Source: Bromus sterilis (Eukaryota > Streptophyta > Magnoliopsida > Poales > Poaceae). From it: 64,000 bases of DNA. The stretch spans positions 190,091,016-190,155,015 of the forward strand of contig OX465597.1 in the NCBI GenBank assembly GCA_950022295.1, written 5' to 3'. The notes beneath the pieces were generated by a model. The model was not told where the DNA came from, made no database searches, and was given only the letters and a program-made list of their open reading frames with translations. The position numbers were made by a program, and so were the translations under genes. Below, in pieces: positions 1 through 10,814 of the stretch (position 1 is the first letter of the stretch; each line of letters starts with the position of its first letter).

Positions 1-697
1 GCAATCTGGATAATGCGAATATAAGATGAATGATTACGAAAGTTGGGGTTCCAATGAGGTCTTGGCCTGGTCGGATGACACAAACGAAGAGCTCGAAGTT
101 GCGGCTATGGCTAACTTAAATCTAATTAAACCCCAAGTCTAAACGACGCCCTAAGGGCTGTATATATGGGGGAACAGAGGGGATTTTCGTGACCCCTTGG
201 AGGTGGGGTCCGAAAACAACCCTAACTCGGTTTCCCCACACATACGGGCTCTAAAAACAGCCTATAATGTGGTATTTCGAAATTACATGGGCCCAGCCCA
301 ATATTAAGGTGACGCAGCACCTATAATTGCTCTTGGACGAAAATAATGAAGTGGCATCTCGTGTATTTCGTCCAAGCCTTCATGCATGCCTTATGGTGGC
401 TTCAAAGTGCGAAAATCCCCACTGGAAGCTCCATTGTTCTTTCCCGCGCGCGCACCTTCTTCTCCATGCTTGATCCCGCTCCAATGACCGTCCTTCTTGT
501 CCATGCTAGGTCCTTCATTCATAAGCAAAACAAAAGTATCTAATTTAGGCAGCATCATATGTTCATGAACATTAGAAGGATTCGCAAGAAACGAAAGTAC
601 CTGATAATTTAGTTGACGTGCACGTGCTCTAGTAACTGGTCCAGTATGTGGAGTTTGTGAAGATGTGGGTGTAACATTAGTAGAGATGTCCTCATCA
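1..697 (-). repeat. Type 1 LTR, 3' LTR of element A (partial)
   Basis: Matches the other type 1 LTRs throughout and ends at GTCCTCATCA, the reverse complement of the TGATGAGGAC terminus. A complete copy is 916 bp, so about 219 bp lie left of the window. It contains the TATATA promoter motif near 163 and, on the minus strand, the coding tail that normally ends the polyprotein. Confidence 0.92.
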
Positions 698-2402
698 CAT
701 ATGCAGCAATGCTAAAGTGCACACGAACAGAACGCGTTACCTTAATCTTACCACTATTGTTAAACCACTGAATATAGTACGGACGGGGGTGTGGTCTTGT
801 GGTGAGAGATAGCTTCTCCACCAACTCCATGCTAGCCAAGTTGTTGCAACTCCCTCCGTCAATGATGATGCGGACCGAACGTTCTTTCACCACTCCCTTT
901 GTGTGGAACAAATTATGCCTCTGGTTTTGCTCAGCCTTCGTTACCTGCACACTTAACACACGTTGAGCAACCAAACTAGCATATTTATCTGCATCATCAG
1001 GAGCCATATACTCTATATCATGAGCATCATCATGGGCACCCTGTTCCTCATGAGCAATGAGAACTAAAGTCTCCTCATCATAGTCACTCGCTGACTCATA
1101 CCCACCATCCGCCGTAATAATCATCACACGCTTGGAGGGACAGTCTTTTGCGAAGTGACCTCCACCTTGGCACCTGCGACATTTAATATCACGATCTCGT
1201 GTTTGCTCTGTGGAAGCCATGGATGAAGAAGAACTCGCCGCTGGACCACTCTGTGCACGCTTGAATGGTGGCGCTGACTGTTTTGGTGGCTCCCTGTAAG
1301 AATGAGCGGCTGAAGTAGATGGTGGTGCAGCAGGACGTGTGGATGCAGAAGCTCCACGCGATGTCCATGATGTATTTCGTCCTGCAGAAAAGTTAGGTCT
1401 CGTAGTGGCCTGTCGATCCTGCACTTCACGTTCAGCTTTACAAGCAAGATGAAACAAACGAGTGATAGTAGCATAGTCCTTGTATTCTAGAATAGTTTGT
1501 ATCTCCCTGTTTAAACCACCCATAAAACGTGCAAGCATAGCTTCATTATCCTCCACTAGGCCACATCTAATCAATCCAGTTTGTAATTCTTGATAATATT
1601 CCTCTACAGAATTTTTTCCTTGTCTCAAACGCTGTAATTTTTGTAGCAATTCACGTTGATAATAAGGAGGAACCCAGCGAGTACGCATAGCATCTTTTAA
1701 AGCAGCCCAAGTAGTTGGAATATTATTAGCATGCAATCTACAATGTTCAGACCACCAAATAGAAGCAAACCCCGTGAATTCACAAACAGCAGCAGTAACA
1801 CGTCTATTCTCAGGATATTGTAAACATGTAAAGCGTTGTTCAGTTTCTAACTCCCAAGTAAGATGAGCATCAGGAATATATCTACCCTCAAACGGCTTAA
1901 GATTCAATTTAAGTTTAGGCACATGTTCATCATCGCGTACCTGAGGGGGTGGTTGGTGTCGACCGTGGCGAATGTTGGGACGTGGACGTCCAGCTGGCTG
2001 CTCATAGGCCGCTTCATGTTCCACCTCCTCCTCGTAATCACCCTCGTAGTTGTCGTCCTGGCCGACGTCAGAAGCAGCAACAGTAGCAGCAACTGCAGCA
2101 GCAGGAGGAGCACCAGCAGCTTTTCCGCTCGGAAACAGAATACGTCGTGCACGTCGTGGTGGCGGTGGCTGTGCTGGAGCGGCAGCAGGCTGTGTAGGTA
2201 GGCGAGCGATCAACTCAGTAAACTTGGCGTCGAGCTTGGTGTCGATCATCTTCTCGACGCCATCAATCGCCTCTGTAAATCTGTTCTCGATGTCATTCAC
2301 CTGTTCAGACATCATTTGTGCAAATTTATCATGTAACGCTTTGTTTGTCATATTCTCCCAATCGGGTGCATCCCGCGCCACTTCATCATGGGATCCTGGC
2401 AT
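609..2402 (-). pseudogene. gag: gag plus truncated protease of element A
   Basis: A 597-codon frame from an ATG at 2402. The gag part is intact: capsid-like region with the WW-containing core, a Ser/Pro/Arg-rich linker, and one CCHC zinc knuckle (C-x2-C-x4-H-x4-C, about 1140-1181). The retropepsin motif DGGS follows near 855. Soon after, the frame runs into the 3' LTR in the wrong phase and ends at 609, adding about 40 unrelated residues. Gag packages element RNA in virus-like particles; this copy could make Gag but no RT or integrase. The nearby 116-codon frame on the same strand is a shadow. Confidence 0.85.
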
Positions 2403-3450
2403 GGTTAGCAGAAATAGAAAACAAACAGGAATATGATCCTACTTCTACTAATGGGATGTGGGGTGGTGGAAAGCACAAATCCGTCAAGCTTTTCTTTCGT
2501 TCTTACCGATTCTTACCTAGCAGCAGGTGGTGACGTACAACCAACGGGTCAAAACTCTCAGAGATGTGGTAGAGCGATGGCCAGGAGGTGTCAAAACGCA
2601 CGATGTAGAATATATGTGGAGCTGTAGGAAGGCTGACAAGTATGGTAGCAAAAGCTCAACAGTAATCAAAACAGAGATGCAAAGCTGAATAAACACTCAA
2701 CGTCGGTACTGTGCTGATCCTAGGCTAGACCGTACTAGAGACGCGAGCCTAAAACACCAACGAAAGCACAACGCAGCACGTAAACAACTGAGAAGCACAC
2801 TCTGATTTTTTTTCTCTCTTTTTTTTTTTGCTTTTTTTTTGCGATGCGGGACTGCGGTGGCTGAAAAAGTGCGAAAAAATCACTATGGTAGCGAACGTCT
2901 CAAACTGAGTTTCTGGACCTAAGGAAGGTATGGACACGAAAAAATTTTACCCCTAAAATTTTTGGCCTAAAAACTGCTCTGGAAAGCGTGCCAGAGTTTT
3001 TTTTTTGGAAATCACCCCCTTCTACGTACGACGAAAGATTGGTGAAATCCGACTCTAACAACTCAGACCGTGGTGATGTATATGGACTCAGAGTGGCGGA
3101 ACGTGGTGGTGTATATGGACTCGGATTGGTGGAACGTGACGAAGTATATGGACTCGGATTGGCGGAACGTGGTGGTGTATACTACTGTACGGCGGCGGCG
3201 TGACAAACTGTGATCAGAACTTGAAACTCTCAGGGAACTAGACGCTAAGATCAGCAACTTGACACAACGATGCAACCGCAAATTCAACAAAGCAAGTATT
3301 GAAAAGAAAACTGGACAAAGGCTCGGACTGTTTTGGGACGTGATGATCTAACCCTAATTTTTGTTTGGCTTTTTCGTGGACTGTACGTATGAAGAACAGA
3401 ACCAATCTAGACTACGAAAAACTGGTAAATCTCACCGATCAACCTGGAAA
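2403..3450 (-). other. 5' leader of element A
   Basis: Non-coding leader between PBS and gag. It holds a homopolymer-rich stretch (2806-2860, T-rich on the plus strand), a 33-bp tandem repeat (3071-3190), and a GTAAG motif shared with the other leaders near 2519. No gene is seen. Confidence 0.8.
3071..3190. repeat. 33-bp tandem repeat in the type 1 leader
   Basis: About three copies of a unit containing TATGGACTCGGATTGG and GGAACGTGGTGGTG. The same unit is present in about two to two and a half copies in B (9538-9617), C (23662-23745) and D (26522-26618), so copy number varies. Confidence 0.75.
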
Positions 3451-3460
3451 TCTGATACCA
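3451..3460 (-). other. Primer binding site of element A (initiator tRNA-Met)
   Basis: The minus strand reads TGGTATCAGA, two bases after the LTR terminus. This is the usual complement of the 3' end of initiator tRNA-Met. Confidence 0.85.
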
Positions 3461-3462
3461 CT

Positions 3463-3826
3463 TGATAGAGGCGAAGGTGTCCTGATGTTTCGATGAGATG
3501 ATGGAGATCGATTATGGTGGAGTAGACTTTCACGACCCGACTACGAACGTGCGAAGACCTCGCGCCTTAGCAATCGCTAAACCAACTCCGAGAGGTTATT
3601 GATCCCGCTCCAATGACCATCCTTCTTATCCATGCTAGGTCCTTCATTCATAAGACAAACAAAAGTATCTAATTTAGGCAGCATCATATGTTCATGAACA
3701 TTAGAAGGATTCGCAAGAAACGAAAGTACCTGATAATTTAGTTGACGTGCACGTGCTCTAGTAACTGGTCCAGTATGTGTAGTTGGTGAAGATGTGGGTG
3801 TAATATTAGTAGAGATGTCCTCATCA
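3463..3826 (-). repeat. Type 1 LTR, 5' LTR of element A, internally deleted (364 bp)
   Basis: Both termini are present (TGATAGAGG at the left, CCTCATCA at the right), but about 550 bp of the centre is missing. The junction near 3598-3608 lies in TTGATCCCGC, a sequence found at both ends of the lost segment in complete LTRs. TATA box and transcription start region are gone. Confidence 0.88.
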
Positions 3827-4755
3827 ACGGGTGGAAGGTCTTCGACTAAGGCCGCAAGCTAGACCGCGAGAACTTCCTCCTGTTCCGTTACGAGGACGAG
3901 GACATCTTGATGCTGAAATGCTTCAGCATGAACGGCGACTACCTGAAAATGGAGAGCTACCAAGCAACCGGAAGGACGCCGAGCAGGTTGCTCGTCAATC
4001 ATTGATGTACCTCCTACTCGATGAGACCCTTTACCGCAGGCATCCCAACGGTGTGAAGCTACCGCGCAACCCCACAGACGAAGGCAAGAAGTTGTTCCCG
4101 TCCAGATCACGAGGGAACATGCGGCACCCACATTGGTTCCCGCGCAAGGGTTCTATTGGCCTACCGCCTTGAACCACGCCATGGAGCTTGTAAACACCTG
4201 CGACGCCTGCCAATTCCACGCCAAGGCTGTTCATTAACCAGCACAAGCACTCCAAACCATCCCTCTATAATGGCCCTTTGCATTCTTGGGATTGGACATC
4301 TTGGGCCCATTCCCCTGTGCTATCGGAGGTTATGAGTTCCTCTACGTCGCCATAGAAATAATCACCAAGTGGCCAAAAGTGGAGCCAGTCTGCAAGACCA
4401 CGGCGCAATCCGCCATCAAGTTTATCATAAGCCTGGTGTGTCGTTTTGGAGTTCTTAAACGGATCATCACGGATGACGGCACCCAATTCTTAAGTTAGGC
4501 CTTCCTCGAGTACTGCGAGTAAATGGGCATGCAGTGTGTTTCGCTTCCGTGGCTCATCCGAGGAGCAACGGCCAGGCAGAGAGTTCCAATTCGGAAGTCC
4601 TCCGAGGTCTCCAGACCCGTACCTTCAAGCGGCTCGAAAAGTGTGGAAAGCGGTGGGAGGATGAACTGCCATCTGTTCTATGGTCAATGAGGACCACACC
4701 CAATCGAGCAAAAAATGAGACGCGCTTCGCTCTCATCTACGGAGTGGAGGCGGTG
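3827..4755 (+). pseudogene. pol: Tat-like Gypsy integrase fragment (copy 1)
   Basis: Degenerate coding sequence in changing frames. 3960-4150 matches the zinc-binding N-terminus of a Ty3/Gypsy integrase (motif YLLLDETLYRR). 4286-4498 matches the catalytic core (GLDILGPFP, then IITDDGTQF with the second catalytic Asp). 4534-4755 matches the region with the catalytic Glu (HPRSNGQAE) and NRAKNET. A stop and a frameshift separate these blocks. The start is cut by the element A LTR and the end by the element B LTR. The type of motif and the higher GC content point to the non-chromovirus Tat lineage; the exact family is not known. Confidence 0.8.
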
Positions 4756-5669
4756 TGATAGAGGCGAAGGTGTCCCGATGTTTCGATGAGAGATAACTAT
4801 CGATTTGGTGGAGACGACTCTGACGATCCGACTACGAACGTGCGAAGACGTTGCGCCTTAGCGATCGCTAAACCAACTCCGAGAGGTTATTGATCCCGCG
4901 GATGCACGATCAACCTGACCACGAAGGTCTAATTCCTGCAAGCAATCGAAGAACAAGCAAGAACTAAGAATTGCAATCTGGATATTGCGAATATAAGATG
5001 AATGATTACGAAAGTTGGGGTTCCAATGAGGTCTTGGCCTGGTCGGATGACACAAACGAAGAACTCGAAGTTGCGGCTATGGCTAACTTAAATCTAATTA
5101 AAACCCAAGTCTAAACGACGCCCTAAGGGCTGTATATATGGGGAAACAGAGGGGAATTTCGTGACCCCTTGGAGGTGGGGTCCGAAAACAACCCTAACTC
5201 GGTTTCCCCACACATACGGACTCTAAAAACTGCCTATAATGTGGTATTTCGAAATTACATGGGCCCAGCCCAATATTAAGGTGACGCAGCACCTATAATT
5301 GCTCTTGGACGAAAATAATGAAGTGGCATCTCGTGTATTCCGTCCAAGCCTTCATGCATGCCTTATGGTGGCTTCAACGTGCGAAAATCCCCACTGGAAG
5401 CTCCACTGTACTTTCCCCCGCGCGCACCTTCTTCTCCATTCTTGATCCCGCTCCAATGACCATCCTTCTTGTCCATGCTAGGTCCTTCATTCATAACCAA
5501 AACAAAAGTATCTAATTTAGGCAGCATCATATGTTCATGAACAATAGAAGGATTCGCAAGAAACGAAAGTACCTGATAATTTAGTTGACGTGCACGTGCT
5601 CTAGTAACTGGTCCAGTATGTGTAGTTGGTGAGGGTATGGGTGTAACATTAGTAGGGATGTCCTCATCA
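4756..5669 (-). repeat. Type 1 LTR, 3' LTR of element B
   Basis: Complete, from TGATAGAGGCG to GTCCTCATCA, 914 bp. It is followed by the polypurine tract complement. It most resembles the 3' LTR of element G. Confidence 0.92.
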
Positions 5670-6529
5670 TCCTCCCCTTCTTGAATTGAAGTCGTCCTCG
5701 ACGGAAGCTCATCATCTTCTCCCAAATAAGGTTTCAAATCTGCAATGTTAAATGTGGGACTAACCCCAAAATCTGCAGGTAGCTCAAGTTTATATGCATT
5801 ATCATTAATTTTCTGTAACACCTTAAAGGGACCATCAGCTCGTGGCATTAACTTAGACTTGCGCAAATCAGGAAACCTATCTTTTCGTAGATGTAACCAA
5901 ACAAGATCTCCTGGTTCAAAAACAACATGCTTTCGACCCCTATCACCAGCAATCTTGTATCTAGCATTCATTTTCTCAATGTTTTCTTTAGTTAACTCAT
6001 GCATTTTTAATATCAATTCAGCACGTTGCTTAGCATCAAAATTCACCTTCTCCGAAGATGGAAGAGGCAGCAAATCAATAGGTGCACGAGGTAGAAAACC
6101 ATAAACAATCTCAAAAGGGCACATTTTAGTGGTAGAATGCACTGAACGATTATAAGCAAATTCAATATGAGGTAAACATTCTTCCCACAGTTTCAAGTTA
6201 CTTTTTAAAACAGCCCTAAGCATAGTAGACAATGTCCTATTGACCACTTCAGTTTGTCCATCAGTTTGGGGATGACATGTAGTACTAAAAAGTAGTTTAG
6301 TCCCCAACTTAGCCCATAAGCATCTCCAAAAATGGCTAAGAAACTTAGTATCACGATCCGAGACAATAGTATTGGGCACACCATGTAAACGAATAATCTC
6401 TCCAAAGAATAAATCAGCAACATTAGTAGCATCATCGCTTTTATGACATGGTATAAAATGTGCCATCTTAGAAAATCTATCCACGACAACAAATATGCTA
6501 TCCCTCCCCTTCTTTGTTCGAGGCAAGCC
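5363..6529 (-). pseudogene. pol: Integrase C-terminal two thirds, element B
   Basis: Continues the polyprotein after an internal stop. It holds the second catalytic Asp (IVSDRDTKF), the catalytic Glu (GQTEVVNRT), the GPF motif, and the tail encoded inside the LTR (the frame ends at 5363, about 100 codons into the repeat). No further breaks are visible. It would be translated only with readthrough of the stop at 6530-6532. Confidence 0.85.
5670..5682 (-). other. Polypurine tract of element B
   Basis: The minus strand reads AAGAAGGGGAGGA directly next to the LTR, the expected plus-strand primer. It is also coding (QEGEDDE). Confidence 0.85.
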
Positions 6530-8805
6530 TCAAACAAAGTCCATGGATATGTCCTCCCACGGAACACTAGGTACAGGTAAAGGCATGTATAAACCATGAG
6601 GATTGAGTCGTGACTTAGCTTTTTGACATGTAGTGCAGCGAGCAACAAAACGCTCAACGTCCCGTCTCATCTTTGGCCAAAAGAAATGTGTAGCAAGTAC
6701 GTCCTCCGTCTTCTTCACGCCAAAATGTCCCATTAATCCTCCTCCATGCGCCTCCTGCAACAACAAAAGACGAATAGAGCTAGCTGGAATGCATAGCTTG
6801 TTAGAACGGGACACAAACCCATCATTAAGCACAAACTTGTTCCATGTTCTACCCTCTCTACAATTCTGCAAAACATCTTTAAATTCCGCATCATGTACAT
6901 ATTGATCTTTGATTGTCTCTAAACCGAATATCTTGAAGTCAAGTTGTGAAAGCATAGTATAACGACGAGACAAAGCATCAGCAATAATATTATCTTTCCC
7001 CTTCTTGTGTTTAATGACATAAGGGAAAGTCTCAATAAATTCAACCCACTTAGCATGTCTACGATTAAGTTTTGCTTGACTTCTTATGTGTTTCAAAGAT
7101 TCATGATCAGAATGTATAACAAATTCTTTGGGCCATAAATAATGTTGCCAAGTTTCTAATGTCCGAACAAGAGCATATAATTCCTTATCATAAGTAGAAT
7201 AGTTCAGACTAGGCCCATTCAATTTTTCAGAAAAGTATGCAACAGGTTTAGCATCTTGTAATAACACACCTCCCAAACCAATACCACTAGCATCGCATTC
7301 AAGCTCAAAAGTCTTATTAAAATCAGGAAGTTGGAGCAAAGGAGCATGTGTTAACTTATCTTTCAATACCGTGAAGGCTTCTTCCTGTGCGGTACCCCAA
7401 GTAAAAGGCACATCCTTGCGTGTAAGCTCATTGAGAGGTGCAGCAATGGTGCTGAAATCTCTCACAAAACGCCTATAGAATCCAGCGAGGCCAAGAAAAC
7501 TCCTCACTTGTGTGACCGTTTTGGGCTGCGGCCAACTCTCAATCGCCTCGATCTTGGCTTTATCAACTTCAATTCCCTGCGGAGTAACAACATAGCCAAG
7601 AAACGATACTCGGTCGGTGCAAAAGGTGCACTTCCCAAGGTTACCAAATAAACGTGCATTACGTAGAGCAATAAAAACAGCACGTAAATGATCCAAATGT
7701 TCCTCCAAAGATTTGCTATAAATCAGTATATCATCAAAATAGACTACCACAAATCGTCCAACGAAAGCACGTAAAACCTCGTTCATTAATCTCATGAATG
7801 TGCTAGGTGCATTAGTTAACCCAAAAGGCATGACTAACGACTCATATAATCCAAACTTAGTTTTAAATGCCGTTTTCCATTCATCTCCTAATTTCATGCG
7901 AATTTGATGGTATCCAATACGCAAATCAACTTTGGAAAACATGGTAGAGCCACTTAATTCATCAAGCATATCATCTAACCTAGGAATAGGATGACGATAA
8001 CGAATAGTAATATTATTAATGGCTCTACAATCAACACACATACGCCAAGTTCCATCCTTTTTAGGCCCTAATATAACAGGAACAACACAAGGACTAAGGG
8101 ATTCACGTATGTAACCTTTGTCGAGTAGCTCTTGTACTTGACGCTGAATCTCCTTCGTCTCCTCCGGATTGGTACGGTATGGCGCACGGTTGGGCAGCGA
8201 AGCACCGGGAATTAAGTCAATCTGATGCTCAATCCCTCGTATAGGTGGTAATCCCGGTGGTACGTCTTGAGGAAAGATGTCAATAAACTCCTGCAAAAGG
8301 TCAGTGACAACAGGAGGCAAAGAAGGAGGCAATTCCTCAAATGAAAACAAAGCTTCTTTGCACACAAAAGCATAGCACACATATTGACTAACATCCAAAT
8401 CCGAAATATCAACCTTAGTAGCAAGCAAAGTTGGACTAGTCAATTTAATTTCATTAGAAACAGCAGAAGAAGATTTGCTAGTAGTCTTATGTTGTTGCTC
8501 AAATTCTTTAGCTGCTATCTCATTTTCACTCTTATTTTTCTCCTGTTTAGCTTTACTAGCTCTAGCAAGATCATCTTTCACAATTTTTTCAGGAGACATA
8601 GGAAGTAAAGCAATAGTTTTATCCTGATGAACCAGAGTAAACTGATTTGTCCTACCATGGTGTACAACATTCCTATCAAATTGCCATGGTCTACCAATTA
8701 AAAGAGAGCATGCTTGCATGGGTACCACATCACAATCAACATAATCAACATATGCAGCAATGCTAAAGTGCACACGAACAGAACGCGTTACCTTAATCTT
8801 ACCAA
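6530..8805 (-). pseudogene. pol: Protease-RT-RNase H-integrase N-terminus, element B
   Basis: Contains the RT core with YFDD, the RNase H DAS and HSDHESL motifs, and the integrase zinc finger. It is cut at 6530-6532 by a TGA where intact copies have a sense codon just after the first catalytic Asp of integrase. At the other end a 29-bp deletion near 8805 shifts the frame within protease; the open frame up to 8884 is out of phase beyond that point. RT also carries substitutions at otherwise constant positions: VDLRIGYHQ where other copies have Ser, and GLYESL where they have Trp. Confidence 0.87.
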
Positions 8806-9179
8806 TGGGGGTGTGGTCTTGTGGTGAGAGATAGCTTCTCCACCAACTCCATGCTCGCCAAGTTGTTGCAACTCCCTCCGTCAATGATGATGCGAACCGA
8901 ACGTTCTTTCACCACTCCCTTTGTGTGGAACAAATTATGCCTCTGGTTTTGCTCGGCCTTCGATACCTGCACACTTAACACACGTTGAGCAACCAAACTA
9001 GCATATTGATGTGCATCATCAGGAGCCATATACTCTATATCATGAGCATCATCATGGGCACCCTGTTCCTCGTGAGCAATGAGAACTAAAGTCTCCTCAT
9101 CATAGTCGCTCGCTGACTCATACCCACCATCCGCCGTAATAATCATCACACGCTTGGAGGGACAGTCTTTTGCGAAGTA
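8806..9179 (-). pseudogene. gag: Gag C-terminus and protease start fragment, element B
   Basis: Encodes the end of the zinc knuckle, the acidic linker and the protease DGGS motif. At 9179 it jumps into leader sequence in the middle of the knuckle, so the first about 415 codons of gag are deleted. No start codon of its own is credible. Confidence 0.82.
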
Positions 9180-9886
9180 ATCAACTGAGAAGCACACTCT
9201 GAATTTTTTTTTCTCTTTTTTTTTTTTTGCTTTTTTTTTTTGCGATGCGGGACTGCGGTGGCTGAAAAAGTGCGAAAAAAATCACTATGCTGGCGAACGC
9301 CTCAAAATGAGTTTCTGGACCTAAGGAACGTATGGGCACGAAATTTTTTTACCACCGAAATTTTTGGCCTAAAAACTGCTCTGGAAAGCGTGCCAGACTT
9401 TTTTTTTTTTGGAAATCACCTCCTTCTACTTACGACAAAAGATTGGTGAAATCCGACTCTAATCAACTCAAAACTAATCTGGCTACGGAGAGATCACAAA
9501 CCGAACCGGTGATGGAACTCAACTCGGATTGGTAGGTCGTGGTGATGTATATGGACTCGACTTGGCGGAACGTGGTGGTGTATCTGGACTCGGATTGGCG
9601 GAAACGTGGCGGTGTACTACTGTGCGGCGGCGGTGTGAGAAACTGCGATCAGAACTCGAAACTCTAAGGGAACTAGACGCTAAGATCAGCAACTCGACAC
9701 AACGATGCAGCCGCAAATTCAACAAAGCAAACTACTGTAAAGAAAACTGGACAAAGGCTCGGACTATTTTGGGACGTGATGATCTAACCCTAATTTTTTT
9801 GTTGGCTTTTTCGTGGACTGTAGGTATGAAGAACAGAACCAATCTAGACTACGAAAACTGGTAAATCTCACAGAGCAACCTGGAAC
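9180..9886 (-). other. Truncated 5' leader of element B
   Basis: Starts at the leader position equivalent to 23355 in element C. Contains homopolymer runs (9206-9240, 9399-9411) and about two copies of the 33-bp leader repeat (9538-9617). No gene. Confidence 0.78.
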
Positions 9887-9896
9887 TCTGATACCA
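9887..9896 (-). other. Primer binding site of element B (tRNA-Met)
   Basis: TGGTATCAGA on the minus strand, two bases from the LTR. Confidence 0.85.
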
Positions 9897-9898
9897 CT

Positions 9899-10814
9899 TG
9901 ATAGAGGCGAAGGTGTCCCGATGTTTCGATGAGATGGTGGAGATCAATTATGATGGAGACGACTTTCACGATCCGACTACGAACGTGCGAAGACGTTGCG
10001 CCTTAGCGATCGCTAAACCAACTCCGAGAGGTTATTGATCCCGCGGATGCACGATCAACCTGACCACGAAGGTCTAATTCCTGCAAGCAATCGAAGAACA
10101 AGCAAGAACTAAGAATTGCAATCTGGATATTGCGAATATAAGATGAATGATTACGAAAGTTGGGGTTCCAATGAGGTCTTGGCCTGGTCGGATGACACAA
10201 ACGAAGAGCTCGAAGTCGCGGCTATGGCTAACTTAAATCTAATTAAAACCCAAGTCTAAACGACGCCCTAAGGGCTGTATATATGGGGGAGCAGAGGGGA
10301 TTTTCGTGACCCCTTGGAGGTGGGGTCCGAAAACAACCCTAACTCGGTTTCCCCACACATACAGACTCTAAAAACAGCCTATAATGTGGTATTTCGAAAT
10401 TACATGGGCCCAGCCCAGTATTAAGGTGACGCAGCACCTATAATTGCTCTTGGACGAAAATAATGAAGTGGCATCTCGTGTAATTCGTCCAAGGCTTCAT
10501 GCATGCCTTATGGTGGCTTCAAAGTGCGAAAATCCCCACTGGAAGCTCCATTGTTCTTTCCCGCGCGCGCACCTTCTTCTCCATGCTTGATCCCGCTCCA
10601 ATGACCGTCCTTCTTGTCCATGCTAGGTCCTTCATTCATAAGCAAAACAAAAGTATCTAATTTAGGCAGCATCATATGTTCATGAACATTAGAAGGATTC
10701 GCAAGAAACGAAAGTACCTGATAATTTAGTTAACGTGCACGTGCTCTAGTAACTGGTCCAGTATGTGTAGTTGGTGAAGATGTGGGTGTAACATTAGTAG
10801 AGATGTCCTCATCA
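9899..10814 (-). repeat. Type 1 LTR, 5' LTR of element B
   Basis: Complete 916-bp copy with both termini. Its sequence is closer to the left LTRs of A and C than to the partner LTR at 4756. Confidence 0.92.

Larger units (their letters stand above)
1..3826 (-). mobile_element. Element A: gag/protease-only type 1 (CRM-like) retrotransposon, left LTR cut by window edge
   Basis: Read on the minus strand it has 5' LTR (3463-3826), PBS, leader, gag and part of protease, then jumps straight to the 3' LTR (1-697). Reverse transcriptase, RNase H, integrase and the polypurine tract are absent. The pol deletion ends exactly at the LTR terminus. The two LTRs belong to different subfamilies: near the LTR tail the left one reads AAGCAAAAC and the right one AAGACAAAC. 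They therefore probably did not come from one insertion event. The right flank is ACGGG inside a Tat-like element; the left flank is outside the window. Confidence 0.85.
4756..10814 (-). mobile_element. Element B: type 1 (CRM-like) retrotransposon, defective and chimeric
   Basis: Two full-size LTRs (914 and 916 bp) enclose integrase, RNase H, RT, protease and a gag remnant on the minus strand. Flanks differ: CGGTG on the left, inside a Tat-like integrase, and CCAAC on the right, inside a Tat-like gag. The LTRs are of different subfamilies; for example the left one has the ATAACTATCG variant near its terminus. The unit is best read as a recombinant of two insertions or as an assembly join. Confidence 0.88.

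Noticed and set aside
346..543. A 65-codon frame antisense to the polyprotein tail, seen in many LTRs
   Set aside because: Shadow of the LTR-encoded pol tail on the opposite strand.
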